Shown here: positions 33,083-42,421 of the stretch, in pieces
Layout: every line of letters begins with the position of its first letter
Numbering within the stretch: position 1 is the first letter of the stretch
DNA from: [Clostridium] viride DSM 6836
GTDB taxonomy: Bacteria > Bacillota > Clostridia > Oscillospirales > Oscillospiraceae
Length of the DNA stretch: 64,000 nt
Reading direction: 5' to 3'
NCBI GenBank assembly: GCA_000620945.1
Contig: JHZO01000004.1
Location: forward strand, 248,001-312,000
Translations under genes and position numbers: made by a program
The notes under the pieces: model-generated
The model's database searches: none
What the model was told of the DNA's origin: nothing
Seen by the model: only the letters and a program-made list of their open reading frames with translations

Positions 33083-35578
33083 TCAACTGACGATGGGTTG
33101 GGCTTCCGCGGTACTATGGAGATGGAGGGTTCCATCTTGCATGCAAATGATGAGGCTTTCTCCAGGAATCAGCTGATTGGAGAGCAGCATCTGTGCTGCA
33201 GGATTTTCTACTTGATTTTGCAGCAGACGCCGCAGGGGGCGTGCACCATAGGCGGGATCGAAGCCTTTCTCGGCGAGATACGTGAGGATATCCGGTGCAT
33301 AATGCAGAAATACTCCGGAGGCCTCCAGACGCGTTGCAATTTCCTGCATCATCTTTGCCGCGATGATCTCCATCTCTTCCTTGGACAGGGGATCAAAAAT
33401 AATGGTTTCATCCAGGCGGTTTAAAAATTCGGGTCGGAAGGTTTTGCGCAGGGTGGTCATGACTGAACTATGGGTTTGTTGCAGATTTTGCTTCTCGGTG
33501 ATCCCATGGGCGATAAATCCTAAGTTCACGCCGTGAGAGGAGAGCTTGTCCGCACCCACGTTGGAGGTCATAACGACGACGGTACTGCGAAAATCCACGG
33601 TGCGACCTTTGGAGTCGGTGAGGCGACCCTCGTCCAAAATTTGAAGCAGAATACTCCAGATATCGGCGTGTGCCTTTTCCAGTTCATCAAAGAGAACCAC
33701 GGAATACGGTCTGCGCCGAACCTGTTCCGTAAGCTGGCCTCCATCATCAAACCCCACATAACCTGGAGGAGAGCCCAGAAGGCGAGAGACCGAGTGGGAC
33801 TCGGCATATTCTGTCATGTCAAAGCGAAGAAGCGCTTCTTCGGTCCCAAACATGGCTTCGGCCAGAGCCTTACAGAGTTCGGTTTTACCCACACCGCTTG
33901 GCCCTAAAAACAGGAAAGTACCGATGGGGCGCTTGGGGTCTTTCAGGCCGCTTCGGCCACGCCGGATTGCCTCTGCAACGGCATGCACTGCCTTTTCTTG
34001 TCCCGCAACGCGCTTGTGCAACACGTCTTCCAGTTCCAGGAGGTATTTTCGCTCCTCCTTACTGAGGGAGGAGGCCGGAATGCCGGTCCATTGGGCAAGC
34101 ACACTGGCCACTGTATCCACACTGACGAGGTCAGCGGATTGCTCGGAGCGCCATTTTCGTTTGAGCGTTTCCAGCTCCACCCGAAAATCGCTTTCTGCGT
34201 TTCGAAGCATAGCGGCCTTTTCAAAGTTCTGGCTTCGAATGGCCGCTTCCTTTTCCTGAAAGGTTTCTAGGACCTTATCTTCCAAGGACTTCAAGTGATC
34301 GGGGAGACAAATGCTTCCCATGCGAACAAAGGAGGCAGCCTCGTCTATCAGGTCAATTGCCTTATCCGGCAAACGGCGGTCAGGAATATAGCGCTGCGAC
34401 AAGAGAACGGCGGCTTCCAGGGCCTCTGGACTGATGCGGACGTGATGATGCTGCTCATAGTGGGGTGCCAAGCGACGCAGAATGGTCAGGGCCGTATCTG
34501 GGGTGGGTTCCTCCACGGTCACCGGTTGAAAGCGGCGCTCCAAGGCGGGATCTTTTTCAATATAGCGGCGATACTCATCCAGGGTGGTGGCGCCAATCAT
34601 CTGGATATCACCACGGGAAAGGGCGGGCTTTAGGATGTTGGCAGCATCGATTGCGCCCTCAGCCGAGCCAGCTCCGACGATGGTGTGTAGCTCATCCAAA
34701 AACAGAATGATGTTTCCGGCCTTTCGAACTTCACGTACGATATTTTTCACGCGCTCTTCAAACTCACCACGATACTTGGTGCCCGCCACCATGGAGGATA
34801 GATCCAGGGAGAGAAGACGCTTCGAGCGCAGGGCTTCGGGCACCTGCCCTGCGGCCATACGCAAAGCGAGTCCTTCCACCACGGCCGTTTTTCCCACGCC
34901 AGGGTCCCCCAGTAACACCGGGTTATTTTTCGAGCGACGAATCAAAATCTGCATGCAACGCTGCAATTCCACTTCACGACCAATGAGGGGGTCAAACTCG
35001 CCGCAGGCCGCTTGCCGAACCATATCACGGCTGAACTGTTCTAAAAGACGGCTGTCCGTTGGGGTAAATTCGCGTTCATTGCGTCCGCGGGGTTGAAAGG
35101 GTGAGGCCCCATCCCCCTGCATGGAGGCGGTGAGCAGCTCATGCAGGTGGGTGGGGGTCACTCCGGTTTCACTAATCAGCGAAATGGCGACGCCTTCCTT
35201 TTCCTGCAGTAAGCTGAGGAAAATATGTGTGGAATCAATGGACGGGCAACGTTCACTCAGACGGTAAAGGGTTGCCCGTTCTATGATTCGATGGCAGCGA
35301 GGAGTCAGGCAGGGAGAACGCAGAAGAATAGGACTACCACTGCCTTGCAACTCCATAATTTTCTTTCGAATGACGGGAGGATAGAGCCCGACGGCGTGCA
35401 AGGTTTGCGCCGCAGGCGAATCCTCATCTTGCGAAAGTGCCAGCAGGAGATGTTCACTGCCCACATAGGAATGACCAAGATGAGACGCTGCCTTCTGTGC
35501 ATTGCGAAACACCGATTGTGCACCGGGAAGAAAGGCACGCCGAGACAGCTTAAACGCTTGCGTTCGAAGTAGCTTCAT
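33083..35578 (-). CDS. clpC: Clp protease ATP-binding subunit, ClpC type
   Basis: An 831-residue AAA+ unfoldase that feeds substrates to ClpP. An N-terminal double Clp-N domain (about 1-145) is followed by AAA module 1 (GDPGVGKTAVVEGLA, IILFLDELHTIVGAG), a middle region with a UVR-like helix (KEAAIRSQNFEKAAMLRNAE) and AAA module 2 (FLFLGPSGVGKTELCKALAE, VVLFDELEKAH, FRPEFLNRLDE). The start at 35578 follows AAAGGAGCC. The usual neighbours ctsR, mcsA and mcsB are absent here, so it is not in the classical stress operon. A small overlapping frame precedes it. Confidence 0.95.
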   Translation of the reverse strand: MKLLRTQAFKLSRRAFLPGAQSVFRNAQKAASHLGHSYVGSEHLLLALSQDEDSPAAQTLHAVGLYPPVIRKKIMELQGSGSPILLRSPCLTPRCHRIIERATLYRLSERCPSIDSTHIFLSLLQEKEGVAISLISETGVTPTHLHELLTASMQGDGASPFQPRGRNEREFTPTDSRLLEQFSRDMVRQAACGEFDPLIGREVELQRCMQILIRRSKNNPVLLGDPGVGKTAVVEGLALRMAAGQVPEALRSKRLLSLDLSSMVAGTKYRGEFEERVKNIVREVRKAGNIILFLDELHTIVGAGSAEGAIDAANILKPALSRGDIQMIGATTLDEYRRYIEKDPALERRFQPVTVEEPTPDTALTILRRLAPHYEQHHHVRISPEALEAAVLLSQRYIPDRRLPDKAIDLIDEAASFVRMGSICLPDHLKSLEDKVLETFQEKEAAIRSQNFEKAAMLRNAESDFRVELETLKRKWRSEQSADLVSVDTVASVLAQWTGIPASSLSKEERKYLLELEDVLHKRVAGQEKAVHAVAEAIRRGRSGLKDPKRPIGTFLFLGPSGVGKTELCKALAEAMFGTEEALLRFDMTEYAESHSVSRLLGSPPGYVGFDDGGQLTEQVRRRPYSVVLFDELEKAHADIWSILLQILDEGRLTDSKGRTVDFRSTVVVMTSNVGADKLSSHGVNLGFIAHGITEKQNLQQTHSSVMTTLRKTFRPEFLNRLDETIIFDPLSKEEMEIIAAKMMQEIATRLEASGVFLHYAPDILTYLAEKGFDPAYGARPLRRLLQNQVENPAAQMLLSNQLIPGESLIICMQDGTLHLHSTAEAQPIVS

Positions 35579-35732
35579 GCTCGGCTCCTTTCTCCTGGGG
35601 GGAGGAAGAACTGTCTGGTAGCAAGGGTGCACTGGCAGCAATCACACGCACCGCATGGCTTTGGCTGCGTGGAGCACCCTCAAGCTGAGGGGTTGTGCTT
35701 CCATTAAACTCGGAAGGGGATGGAAAAAGCAT
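35550..35732 (-). CDS. Possible small Ser/Pro-rich protein overlapping clpC start
   Basis: A 60-residue frame whose ATG follows a strong AAAGGCGG at 8 bases. It overlaps the first 29 bases of clpC in another frame. The product is Ser/Pro/Ala-rich (MLFPSPSEFNGSTTPQLE...) with no domain. It may be a translated leader coupling clpC translation, or chance; I give it low weight. Confidence 0.3.
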   Translation of the reverse strand: MLFPSPSEFNGSTTPQLEGAPRSQSHAVRVIAASAPLLPDSSSSPQEKGAEHEATSNASV

Positions 35733-35830
35733 GAAAAAACCGCCTTTCTGCTGAGAAGATAAATTGGTTCTAACAATCAATATGCCCATTTGGTAAAGAA
35801 TTCACACGTATAAAATTGTTGAAATTAGGA

Positions 35831-35858
35831 TTGCATTTTAGAAAAGTTGTGATAGAAT
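35831..35858 (+). promoter_or_regulatory. Promoter of the ferredoxin gene
   Basis: TTGCAT, 16 bases, then TAGAAT, about 35 bases before the ferredoxin start. Confidence 0.5.
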
Positions 35859-35893
35859 GGTCATTGCTAAACTTTATTATGGAGGTGTTTCCA

Positions 35894-36064
35894 GTGCCTT
35901 ATACCATTACTGATGCTTGTATCAGCTGTGGCGCATGTGTGGATGAGTGCCCCGTGGGCATCATCACTCAGGGTGAATCCAAGTATGTTATCGACGAGGC
36001 AGCTTGCATCGATTGCGGTGCTTGCACCGACTGCTGTCCCACCGAAGCGATTGTTCCCGCTTAA
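35894..36064 (+). CDS. 2[4Fe-4S] ferredoxin
   Basis: A 56-residue clostridial-type ferredoxin, the low-potential electron carrier of anaerobic metabolism. Both cluster motifs are intact: CISCGACVDECP and CIDCGACTDCCP. The start is GTG (MPYTITDACI...), with GGAGGTG 6 bases before it; upstream frame extension is not credible. It is a single-gene transcript with its own promoter and terminator. It could serve the neighbouring activase or the EtfAB complex (inference). Confidence 0.96.
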   Translation: MPYTITDACISCGACVDECPVGIITQGESKYVIDEAACIDCGACTDCCPTEAIVPA

Positions 36065-36082
36065 TGAAATGGGTACATAACG

Positions 36083-36116
36083 AAGGCGCCACAATTTGTG
36101 GCGCCTTTGTTTTGTT
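36083..36116 (+). terminator. Terminator of the ferredoxin gene
   Basis: AAGGCGCCAC / GTGGCGCCTT, 5-base loop, then TGTTTTGTTT. Confidence 0.88.
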
Positions 36117-36137
36117 TCTAGGAGCGTGATGCAGGTG

Positions 36138-36166
36138 TTGAGATTTGAAATTGATTATGATATAAT
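36138..36166 (+). promoter_or_regulatory. Promoter of ddl-murF
   Basis: TTGAGA, 17 bases, then TATAAT. The transcript has a leader of about 185 bases (to 36356) in which I see no recognised RNA motif. Confidence 0.65.
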
Positions 36167-36356
36167 CATGGTTCGATAATGACTCTTTTTGTCTAATGCT
36201 GCAGGAGATGAGGAGCAAACTCGCTCGTTGGGAGCGAATTTGGGCAAGGAAGAGCACCTTTGTGGCACAGAATCGGATCATGGCATAGGATATGGGGAGC
36301 AAAACAGCCTCAAATGCAAACAAATCTGTGCCGTAAAGCGGAGGAGTTAAGAGAAC

Positions 36357-37406
36357 ATGAAGATTGTTGTATTGGCGGGCGGACTTAGCCCGGAGCGAAA
36401 TGTCTCCCTTTCCACGGGTATCATGGTTTGCCAGGCCCTACGGGAGCGCGGTCATGCCGTCGCTTTTCTAGATATGTTTCTGGGTTTGGAAGGGTACCCC
36501 CCCCAGGTGGGTGACTTGTTTCACGCCAGCATTCCGGCGCATTTTCGCGCCATAAACCGTGAGGCACCCAATTTATCTGCCGTAAAGGCTTCGAGAAAAG
36601 AACAAAGCGCCAGCCTGTTTGGCCCTGGTGTTTTGTCGCTTTGTCAGGAGGCTGATATGGTGTTTCTTGCTTTGCATGGTGCCTGTGGCGAGGATGGTCG
36701 GGTACAAGCCACGTTTGATCTCATGGGCATTCCGTACACCGGCTCGGGCTACCTGGGCAGTGCCATCGCCATGGATAAAGATTATACCAAACGCTTCCTG
36801 ACTGGCACAGGCGTAAAAACTCCGGAGTGGCACACCATCCGTGCCGATGAATCGCAGGTAGAAACGCTGATGAATACCCTGGAGGTTCCCTGTGTGCTGA
36901 AGGTGCTAAGGGGGGGCTCCTCGCTGGGCGTGAGCATTGTGAAGAGCCGCAGCGAATTGGAGCGTGCCCTTCGGGATTGTCTTTCGTATGATAGCACCTT
37001 GATGGTGGAACAATACATCAAAGGCCGTGAGTTTACCTGCGGCGTGCTGGAAGATGCGGCGCTACCGACGGTGGAAATTATCCCGCAGGTCGAGTTTTAT
37101 GATTATGAAAGCAAGTACCAGCCTGGTGCCACCTTGGAGATTTGTCCGGGACGCACCTCAAAAGAGCTGGAGGAGAGGATTCGCACCGCCGCTCTGACGG
37201 TTCATAAGGCTTTGGGACTTTCCGTTTACTCCCGGTCTGACTTTATTGTAGATGAGAACGAACAGGTTTACTTCTTGGAGGTCAATACCCTGCCGGGGAT
37301 GACTCCGACCAGCCTAGTACCGCAGGAAGCCGCGGCAGTGGGAATGGATTACGGTACGCTCTGTGAGCGTATCATTGCTGCGTCGATGAGCGCAAGGGAA
37401 GTTTGA
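36357..37406 (+). CDS. D-alanine--D-alanine ligase family protein
   Basis: A 349-residue ATP-grasp enzyme joining two D-alanines for peptidoglycan precursors. N-terminal MKIVVLAGGLSPERNVSLST, ALHGACGEDGRVQATFDLMG, TGSGYLGSAIAMDKDYTKRF, KVLRGGSSLGVSIVKS, and the C-terminal SDFIVDENEQVYFLEVNTLP with metal-binding Glu/Asn are typical. GGAGGAG precedes the start. The next gene is murF, the enzyme that consumes D-Ala-D-Ala, 14 bases downstream, which supports the role. A D-Ala-D-Lac specificity is not excluded without alignment of the omega-loop. Confidence 0.92.
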   Translation: MKIVVLAGGLSPERNVSLSTGIMVCQALRERGHAVAFLDMFLGLEGYPPQVGDLFHASIPAHFRAINREAPNLSAVKASRKEQSASLFGPGVLSLCQEADMVFLALHGACGEDGRVQATFDLMGIPYTGSGYLGSAIAMDKDYTKRFLTGTGVKTPEWHTIRADESQVETLMNTLEVPCVLKVLRGGSSLGVSIVKSRSELERALRDCLSYDSTLMVEQYIKGREFTCGVLEDAALPTVEIIPQVEFYDYESKYQPGATLEICPGRTSKELEERIRTAALTVHKALGLSVYSRSDFIVDENEQVYFLEVNTLPGMTPTSLVPQEAAAVGMDYGTLCERIIAASMSAREV

Positions 37407-37420
37407 GGAGGCACACAGCT

Positions 37421-38806
37421 ATGGAGCCGATGACACTGGAAGAACTGCTGCATGCGACAAAAGGAACTCTTTTAGGAGAGTATAAGGAACAGAATACGCA
37501 AATTCGCTCTGTGGAAACGGATAGCCGTGCCCTGAAGGATGGAAGCCTCTTTATTCCCTTGATTGGTGAGCGCTTTGACGCCCATGATTTCTTGGATATG
37601 GCACTCTCCGGTGGTGCGGCGGGTTGCCTTACCATGCGCGCTCCCGAGCGCTTTCAACCCGGGAAGTTTTATATTCAGGTTGAGGATACGCAGAAAGCAT
37701 TGGGAGACCTGGCCAGTTACTATCGCAAGAAGTTTCCGATTCCTTACGTTGCCATTACGGGAAGCGTGGGAAAAACCACCACCAAAGAGATGGTGGCATC
37801 CGTTCTGGGGGTTAAGTACAAGGTCTTAAAGACGGAGGGGAACTTTAATAACGAAATTGGTCTGCCCCTTACCCTGCTCCGCTTGGATTCCAGCCACGAG
37901 ATTTGCGTCTTGGAAATGGGAATGAACCATTTTGGCGAGATTGAATATTTAAGCCGCTTGGTCGAGCCCGACGTGGCAATTATTACGAACATCGGGGCTG
38001 CCCACATCGAAAATCTGGGCAGCTATGAAAATATACTCAAAGCGAAGTGCGAGATTTTTTCCCATATGAAGGAAGGTTCCTTGGCCGTTCTCAATGGGGA
38101 CGATAACCTGCTGCAAAGTCTGGAAGGGAAGCTCCCCAACCAGCGGATTCATTTTTACGGCACCGACCATCGCTTCCCCTATCGGGCCAGTGACATTGTT
38201 TCCCTGGGGGAAAAAGGGGTTCGTTGCATGTTGGAAACCCCCACGGAGGCCGTTTCGGTCACGATTCCTGCCCTGGGCAATCATATGGTTTATGCCGCAC
38301 TGGCCGCCACCGTGGTGGGAGACTCCTATGGTCTCAAGGCGGATGAGATTGTGGAAGGAATTCGCCGCTTTGTCCCCACCAAAATGCGCATGAATGTTGT
38401 CAATTTGGGCGACATCACGATCTTAGATGACGCGTACAATGCCAATCCTCAGTCCATGCGGGCAGCCCTGGAGGTCTTAGCCCAAAGTGATAGCCCCTAT
38501 AAAGTGGCCATTCTGGGCGATATGTTTGAACTAGGTGCCCTTGGGGCGACCTTGCACCACGGCATTGGCGAATATGCTGGTAATCTGGGCATTGATGCCC
38601 TGCTTGCAGTGGGAGAAATTTCGAGAGAAATTTACCAAGCTGCGAAAAACTCTCCTATTCCTGACGTATTCCATTTTGACACAAAAGAAGAGGCCAAAAC
38701 CATATTGCCCGAACTCATTAAGCCCGGGGCAACCATCCTGGTTAAGGCCTCTCGTGGAATGGAATTTGAAGAACTTGTTAAAGAGTTAAAAAGGGTTTGT
38801 TCATAG
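37421..38806 (+). CDS. murF: UDP-MurNAc-tripeptide--D-Ala-D-Ala ligase MurF
   Basis: A 461-residue cytoplasmic ligase adding D-Ala-D-Ala to the UDP-MurNAc tripeptide. The P-loop AITGSVGKTTTKEM, the NFNNEIGLPLTLL and LEMGMNHFGEI motifs, NIGAAHIENLGS, and LDDAYNANPQSMRAALEVL are all present. The start at 37421 follows GAGGAGG. It is paired with the D-Ala-D-Ala ligase gene. Its last 29 bases overlap the end of the convergent isomerase gene. Confidence 0.96.
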   Translation: MEPMTLEELLHATKGTLLGEYKEQNTQIRSVETDSRALKDGSLFIPLIGERFDAHDFLDMALSGGAAGCLTMRAPERFQPGKFYIQVEDTQKALGDLASYYRKKFPIPYVAITGSVGKTTTKEMVASVLGVKYKVLKTEGNFNNEIGLPLTLLRLDSSHEICVLEMGMNHFGEIEYLSRLVEPDVAIITNIGAAHIENLGSYENILKAKCEIFSHMKEGSLAVLNGDDNLLQSLEGKLPNQRIHFYGTDHRFPYRASDIVSLGEKGVRCMLETPTEAVSVTIPALGNHMVYAALAATVVGDSYGLKADEIVEGIRRFVPTKMRMNVVNLGDITILDDAYNANPQSMRAALEVLAQSDSPYKVAILGDMFELGALGATLHHGIGEYAGNLGIDALLAVGEISREIYQAAKNSPIPDVFHFDTKEEAKTILPELIKPGATILVKASRGMEFEELVKELKRVCS

Positions 38807-39824
38807 CCTTGGTGAGGGCTTCGGGAATGGTCTCTTCAAAGGGTGGGAAGATAAGACCCTTGTCGGTAATCAGTCCTGTGAGCAGTTGATTCAGAACAAC
38901 ATCATGACGAGGAGACCAGACAGAAACGCCTTCGGGCAAAGATCCTTTGGCAAAACCGCTCAGCTCAGCGGGGGAGAGATCCTCCTGGGGGAAGGCCTCG
39001 CCGGTTAGAATACGGGTATCATAGTCTTCGGTGTAGAGTGTGGCGTAAACGGGAATGCTGTGGAAGTAGGCGGCGATGGCGAGTTCATAGGCGCCGGGCC
39101 ACGCCAGCAGGTCACCGTTTTTCGCCGCACGCAAGCCCTCGATAAGAACCATGTCACAGCTGCGGCGTGGCATCAGTGCAGCGGCGGAGTGGTCTGGAAT
39201 GACATGAACCGGAATCTTGGCTGCGGCAAGTTCCCTGGCAACCGCGAATCCGTCGCCACTGGGGCGATGTTCACAGACAAACACTTCAAGATCCTTCTGC
39301 TTCATGCGTGCAGACCGTAGCAGGCCGATGGGCCCCCCAGGGGCACCGGTGTGGAAGACGCCACCTCGGCAACAGAGGACGATCTTCGCTTCGTCGGGCA
39401 GGATCTCACGACCTTCACGGCTCATGTTACGGCATGCGACCACATCCTGACGGTGAATGGTCACTGCGGTGGCCAGCAAGGCAGTGATGAGCTGGTCGGA
39501 CAGCTTGTATTCCTCGTAGGCTTTCTCCATGCGAGAAAGGGCTGCTGCAAGAGAAGCAGAACTGGGACGAGTCGCTAAGAGTGCTGTTTTTGCAAGGCTG
39601 AGCTGTTTATAGAATTCATGAGAACCCTCGTGCTCCAGGGCGGCAAGACAGTATGCGTAAGCACCCGCACTTGCGAGGATAGCCTCGCCGCATACGGCAC
39701 CGGGGATGCGGAGAGCCTCTAAGACTGCGTCCAACTTGTTGCAGTCATACCAGACTTCCTCATGAGGGTATTTGCTCTGATCCAGCAGGGAGAGGGCTTT
39801 ATCCTGCCACAAAAGTGCATCCAT
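38778..39824 (-). CDS. MtnA-like isomerase (eIF-2B alpha/beta/delta family)
   Basis: A 348-residue protein of the family that includes methylthioribose-1-phosphate isomerase of the methionine salvage pathway. General features match: WQDKALSLLDQSKYP at the N-terminus, the CC-x-GG loop (LCCRGGVF) in place of the canonical THCNAG, EHRPSGDGF, IPDHSAAALM with the expected aspartate, and AYFHSIPVYA near the end. The active-site loop is divergent, so substrate may differ (for example another ribose phosphate). The start at 39824 follows GGAGG. No other salvage gene is adjacent. It overlaps murF tail to tail by 29 bases. Confidence 0.7.
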   Translation of the reverse strand: MDALLWQDKALSLLDQSKYPHEEVWYDCNKLDAVLEALRIPGAVCGEAILASAGAYAYCLAALEHEGSHEFYKQLSLAKTALLATRPSSASLAAALSRMEKAYEEYKLSDQLITALLATAVTIHRQDVVACRNMSREGREILPDEAKIVLCCRGGVFHTGAPGGPIGLLRSARMKQKDLEVFVCEHRPSGDGFAVARELAAAKIPVHVIPDHSAAALMPRRSCDMVLIEGLRAAKNGDLLAWPGAYELAIAAYFHSIPVYATLYTEDYDTRILTGEAFPQEDLSPAELSGFAKGSLPEGVSVWSPRHDVVLNQLLTGLITDKGLIFPPFEETIPEALTKAMNKPFLTL

Positions 39825-39860
39825 TGATGATTGGCCTCCATTCGTGTTCGGTTTTTTGCT

Positions 39861-39889
39861 ATCATAGCATACTTGCTGCCCTAGGGCAA
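39861..39889 (-). promoter_or_regulatory. Promoter of the MtnA-like gene
   Basis: On the minus strand TTGCCC, 17 bases, then TATGAT, about 37 bases before the start codon. Confidence 0.6.
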
Positions 39890-39957
39890 GCGCTCTCTCA
39901 ACGAATCCGAACCGGAGATGTAAGGCCTGTGGGACTACGTAACCGGAGAAAAACAAT

Positions 39958-41871
39958 ATGGTTGATATATCCGTTTCAGGATTAAAAAAAGAATATGAAG
40001 TGGGCGGCAAGGTGCTCGACGGGCTCCAGTTTCAGATTGATAGCGGCGAGCGCGTAGGCATTTTGGGAAAGAACGGGGCCGGGAAAACGACCCTTTTTCG
40101 CATTTTAACCGGAGAATTGGAACCCGATGAGGGCGAAGTGATCTTGGCACCTGGCCGGAGAATCGGTCTCATCTCCCAAATTCCGGTGTATCCACCGAAT
40201 TATTCGGTGGAGGACGTCTTAGGGACCGCGTTTTCAGACCTTCATGCCATGGAACAGGACATGCAAGCCCTGGCGCAGGAGATGGAAACCAAGCAGGACC
40301 CTGCACTGCTGCGCCGCTACGATGGGCTGATGTCCTCTTATGAAGCCGGTGGTGGCTACGAGATGAAAACCCGCCTGGCGAAGGTCTGCAATGGTCTTGG
40401 GATTGGGCAGGAAATGCGGGAAAAACCCTTTCAGAAGTTATCCGGAGGAGAAAAGACCCGCATTAACTTGGCGCGACTGCTCTTGGTCGATACCGACATC
40501 CTTCTTCTTGACGAACCGACCAACCACTTGGACTTAACCGCAACCCAGTGGCTGGAAGAGTACTTGGAGAAGTATAAGGGAACGGTTCTTACCATTTCCC
40601 ACGACCGTTACTTTTTAGATCGTGTCATATCCCGTGCCATTGAGCTGCGAGACGGTAAGGCAGAGTTCTATGCGGGCAATTATAGCTTTTATGCCGTGGA
40701 AAAAGAACGGCGCTATCTGGAACAGCTTCGACAGTATGAAAAGGAGCAAGCAAAGATCGAGCAATTGCAAGAGGCAGCGGATAAGCTCCATCTTTGGGCC
40801 TTTATGGGTAACGATAAGCTCCATAAGCGCGCTTTCTCGATGGAGAAGCGCATGGAAAGGCTCAAGCAGACTGACAAACCCAAGCAGGATCGGAAGCTTA
40901 CCGTTAAGTTTGGCGAAAAAGTGTTCTGTGGCGATGATTTTTACAGTGTGGAGAAGCTTTCCAAATCCTTTGGAGAACAGGCCTTGTTTGAAAACCTGGA
41001 ACTCTCCATTGAGGCAGGAGACCGCATTGCCCTTTTGGGGGACAACGGCGCCGGAAAATCCACCTTTCTGAAGATCATCACCGAGGAGATTCGGCCGGAT
41101 ACGGGACGACTGAAAAAGGGCCCGACGGTTTCCATGGGGTACTTACCGCAACAGATTCACTTTTCTCACCCGGAGCGAAATTTGATCGACACCATGCTCT
41201 ACGAGGCAAACTGCACCACCCAACAGGCACGTGATCGCTTGGCCGGGTTTCACTTTCGAGGGGAAGAGGCCTTTAAGTCCGTGTCCCGTCTTTCGGGTGG
41301 TGAGCAGAGTCGTCTACGGCTTTGTATGCTGATGGACAGCAAGATTAACTTTCTTATTTTAGACGAACCCACCAACCACTTAGACCTTGGGTCACGAGAG
41401 TGGATCGAGGAGGCGGTGGAGGACTTTGAAGGGACGCTTCTCTTTGTCTCCCATGACCGGTACTTTATTGATCGTTTTGCCAATCGAATTTGGACCCTGG
41501 AGCATGGAGCCATCGTGGACTTCCGTGGGGACTACACCGCCTATCAGGCCATGCGCGAACGCATGAAAACCATACCCCAGTCACTACCAAAAGAGCCGAA
41601 GGCAAGCACAGGTAAGCCAGTGCAGGCAAAGGTGACGGGGGGGACCAAACTGCTGAAAAAAGACCTTTCCAGCGTAGAGAAGAAACTAAAAAAGGCAGAA
41701 GAGGTGCTTTCCTCCTTGGCCGCGGAGAAGGAGGAACACAGCCACGACTATCAGGCACTTGAGGAGATCATGACCCGCGAGGAAGCCGCCATGAAGGAGT
41801 ACGAGCTGCTGTTTGTCCAGTGGGAAGAGATCAGCGAACGATTGGAACTGGCCCAGGCCAATGAATCTTAA
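39958..41871 (+). CDS. ABC-F family ATPase
   Basis: A 637-residue soluble protein with two ABC ATPase domains and no membrane segments. Domain 1: GKNGAGKTTLFRIL, LSGGEKTRINLARLL, LLLDEPTNHLD. Domain 2: GDNGAGKSTFLKII, LSGGEQSRLRLCML, LILDEPTNHLD. The linker between them (about residues 240-300) is charged and helical, and a C-terminal coiled coil (about 560-635) follows. ABC-F proteins act on the ribosome, as translation factors or antibiotic-protection factors; which applies here cannot be told by eye. CCGGAG precedes the start. It is followed by two small genes and prfA, a translation context. Confidence 0.93.
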   Translation: MVDISVSGLKKEYEVGGKVLDGLQFQIDSGERVGILGKNGAGKTTLFRILTGELEPDEGEVILAPGRRIGLISQIPVYPPNYSVEDVLGTAFSDLHAMEQDMQALAQEMETKQDPALLRRYDGLMSSYEAGGGYEMKTRLAKVCNGLGIGQEMREKPFQKLSGGEKTRINLARLLLVDTDILLLDEPTNHLDLTATQWLEEYLEKYKGTVLTISHDRYFLDRVISRAIELRDGKAEFYAGNYSFYAVEKERRYLEQLRQYEKEQAKIEQLQEAADKLHLWAFMGNDKLHKRAFSMEKRMERLKQTDKPKQDRKLTVKFGEKVFCGDDFYSVEKLSKSFGEQALFENLELSIEAGDRIALLGDNGAGKSTFLKIITEEIRPDTGRLKKGPTVSMGYLPQQIHFSHPERNLIDTMLYEANCTTQQARDRLAGFHFRGEEAFKSVSRLSGGEQSRLRLCMLMDSKINFLILDEPTNHLDLGSREWIEEAVEDFEGTLLFVSHDRYFIDRFANRIWTLEHGAIVDFRGDYTAYQAMRERMKTIPQSLPKEPKASTGKPVQAKVTGGTKLLKKDLSSVEKKLKKAEEVLSSLAAEKEEHSHDYQALEEIMTREEAAMKEYELLFVQWEEISERLELAQANES

Positions 41872-41889
41872 CCATAAGGAGATGTTACC

Positions 41890-42087
41890 ATGAACGATAG
41901 TATGGACTTAACCTTACTCCAACATTTTGAGGACCAGATGGAATGCGTGGAACAGCCGGAACCCGAGCCAATGGGAAACATGTCACCCTATTATGGTAAC
42001 ATGGCGCAACTTGCATCGGTAGATCAGCTGATCCAGGCCATGGAGATAGAACTATTTGAGCGCTCCTTGAAAGCAGAAACGAAATAA
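41890..42087 (+). CDS. Small acidic protein of unknown function
   Basis: A 65-residue acidic protein (MNDSMDLTLLQHFEDQMECV...) with a helical C-terminus (VDQLIQAMEIELFERSLKAE). AAGGAGAT precedes its ATG at 8 bases, and it lies 18 bases after the ABC-F gene. No signal peptide. No family recognised. The good ribosome-binding site and operon position argue that it is real. Confidence 0.65.
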   Translation: MNDSMDLTLLQHFEDQMECVEQPEPEPMGNMSPYYGNMAQLASVDQLIQAMEIELFERSLKAETK

Positions 42088-42120
42088 TCAGGAATATTGT
42101 AATGGACGGAGGACGTTAAT

Positions 42121-42420
42121 ATGGCAATGCCAACTGGAATGTTTGATGATAAGTTGCAGGAAGTGATGAAGCTGTTAGAGCAAAAAGCCGACCTGGCAGC
42201 AGAGATGGGCGAGCAACCCGTAGAAGAAGCCTCGTCAAAAGAAGAACTGATGCGTGAGCTCTTAGAAGAGGACAAAGATCAGGTTCTTGTGGGCGAACAG
42301 GCCGCCATGGCGGAGTTTTCCATGATGATGCGTCAATGGGAAGCCTTGGTTGCCGATTACGAGCGGCGTGAGGCAGAGGAAGCTGCCGAACAGGAATCCA
42401 AAGAACACGGCGAGTCGTAA
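42121..42420 (+). CDS. Small helical acidic protein of unknown function
   Basis: A 99-residue, Glu- and Met-rich protein, almost entirely helical by pattern, with likely coiled-coil stretches ([20 protein letters not shown] and [20 protein letters not shown]). GGAGGA precedes the ATG. The next gene, prfA, starts 1 base after its stop, so the two are translationally coupled. No family recognised. It may bind a translation factor or ribosome, which is only suggested by position. Confidence 0.7.
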   Translation: MAMPTGMFDDKLQEVMKLLEQKADLAAEMGEQPVEEASSKEELMRELLEEDKDQVLVGEQAAMAEFSMMMRQWEALVADYERREAEEAAEQESKEHGES

Positions 42421-42421
42421 G

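Noticed and set aside
36167-36356. T-box leader before the D-Ala-D-Ala ligase gene
   Set aside because: No T-box consensus or terminator/antiterminator pair is visible.
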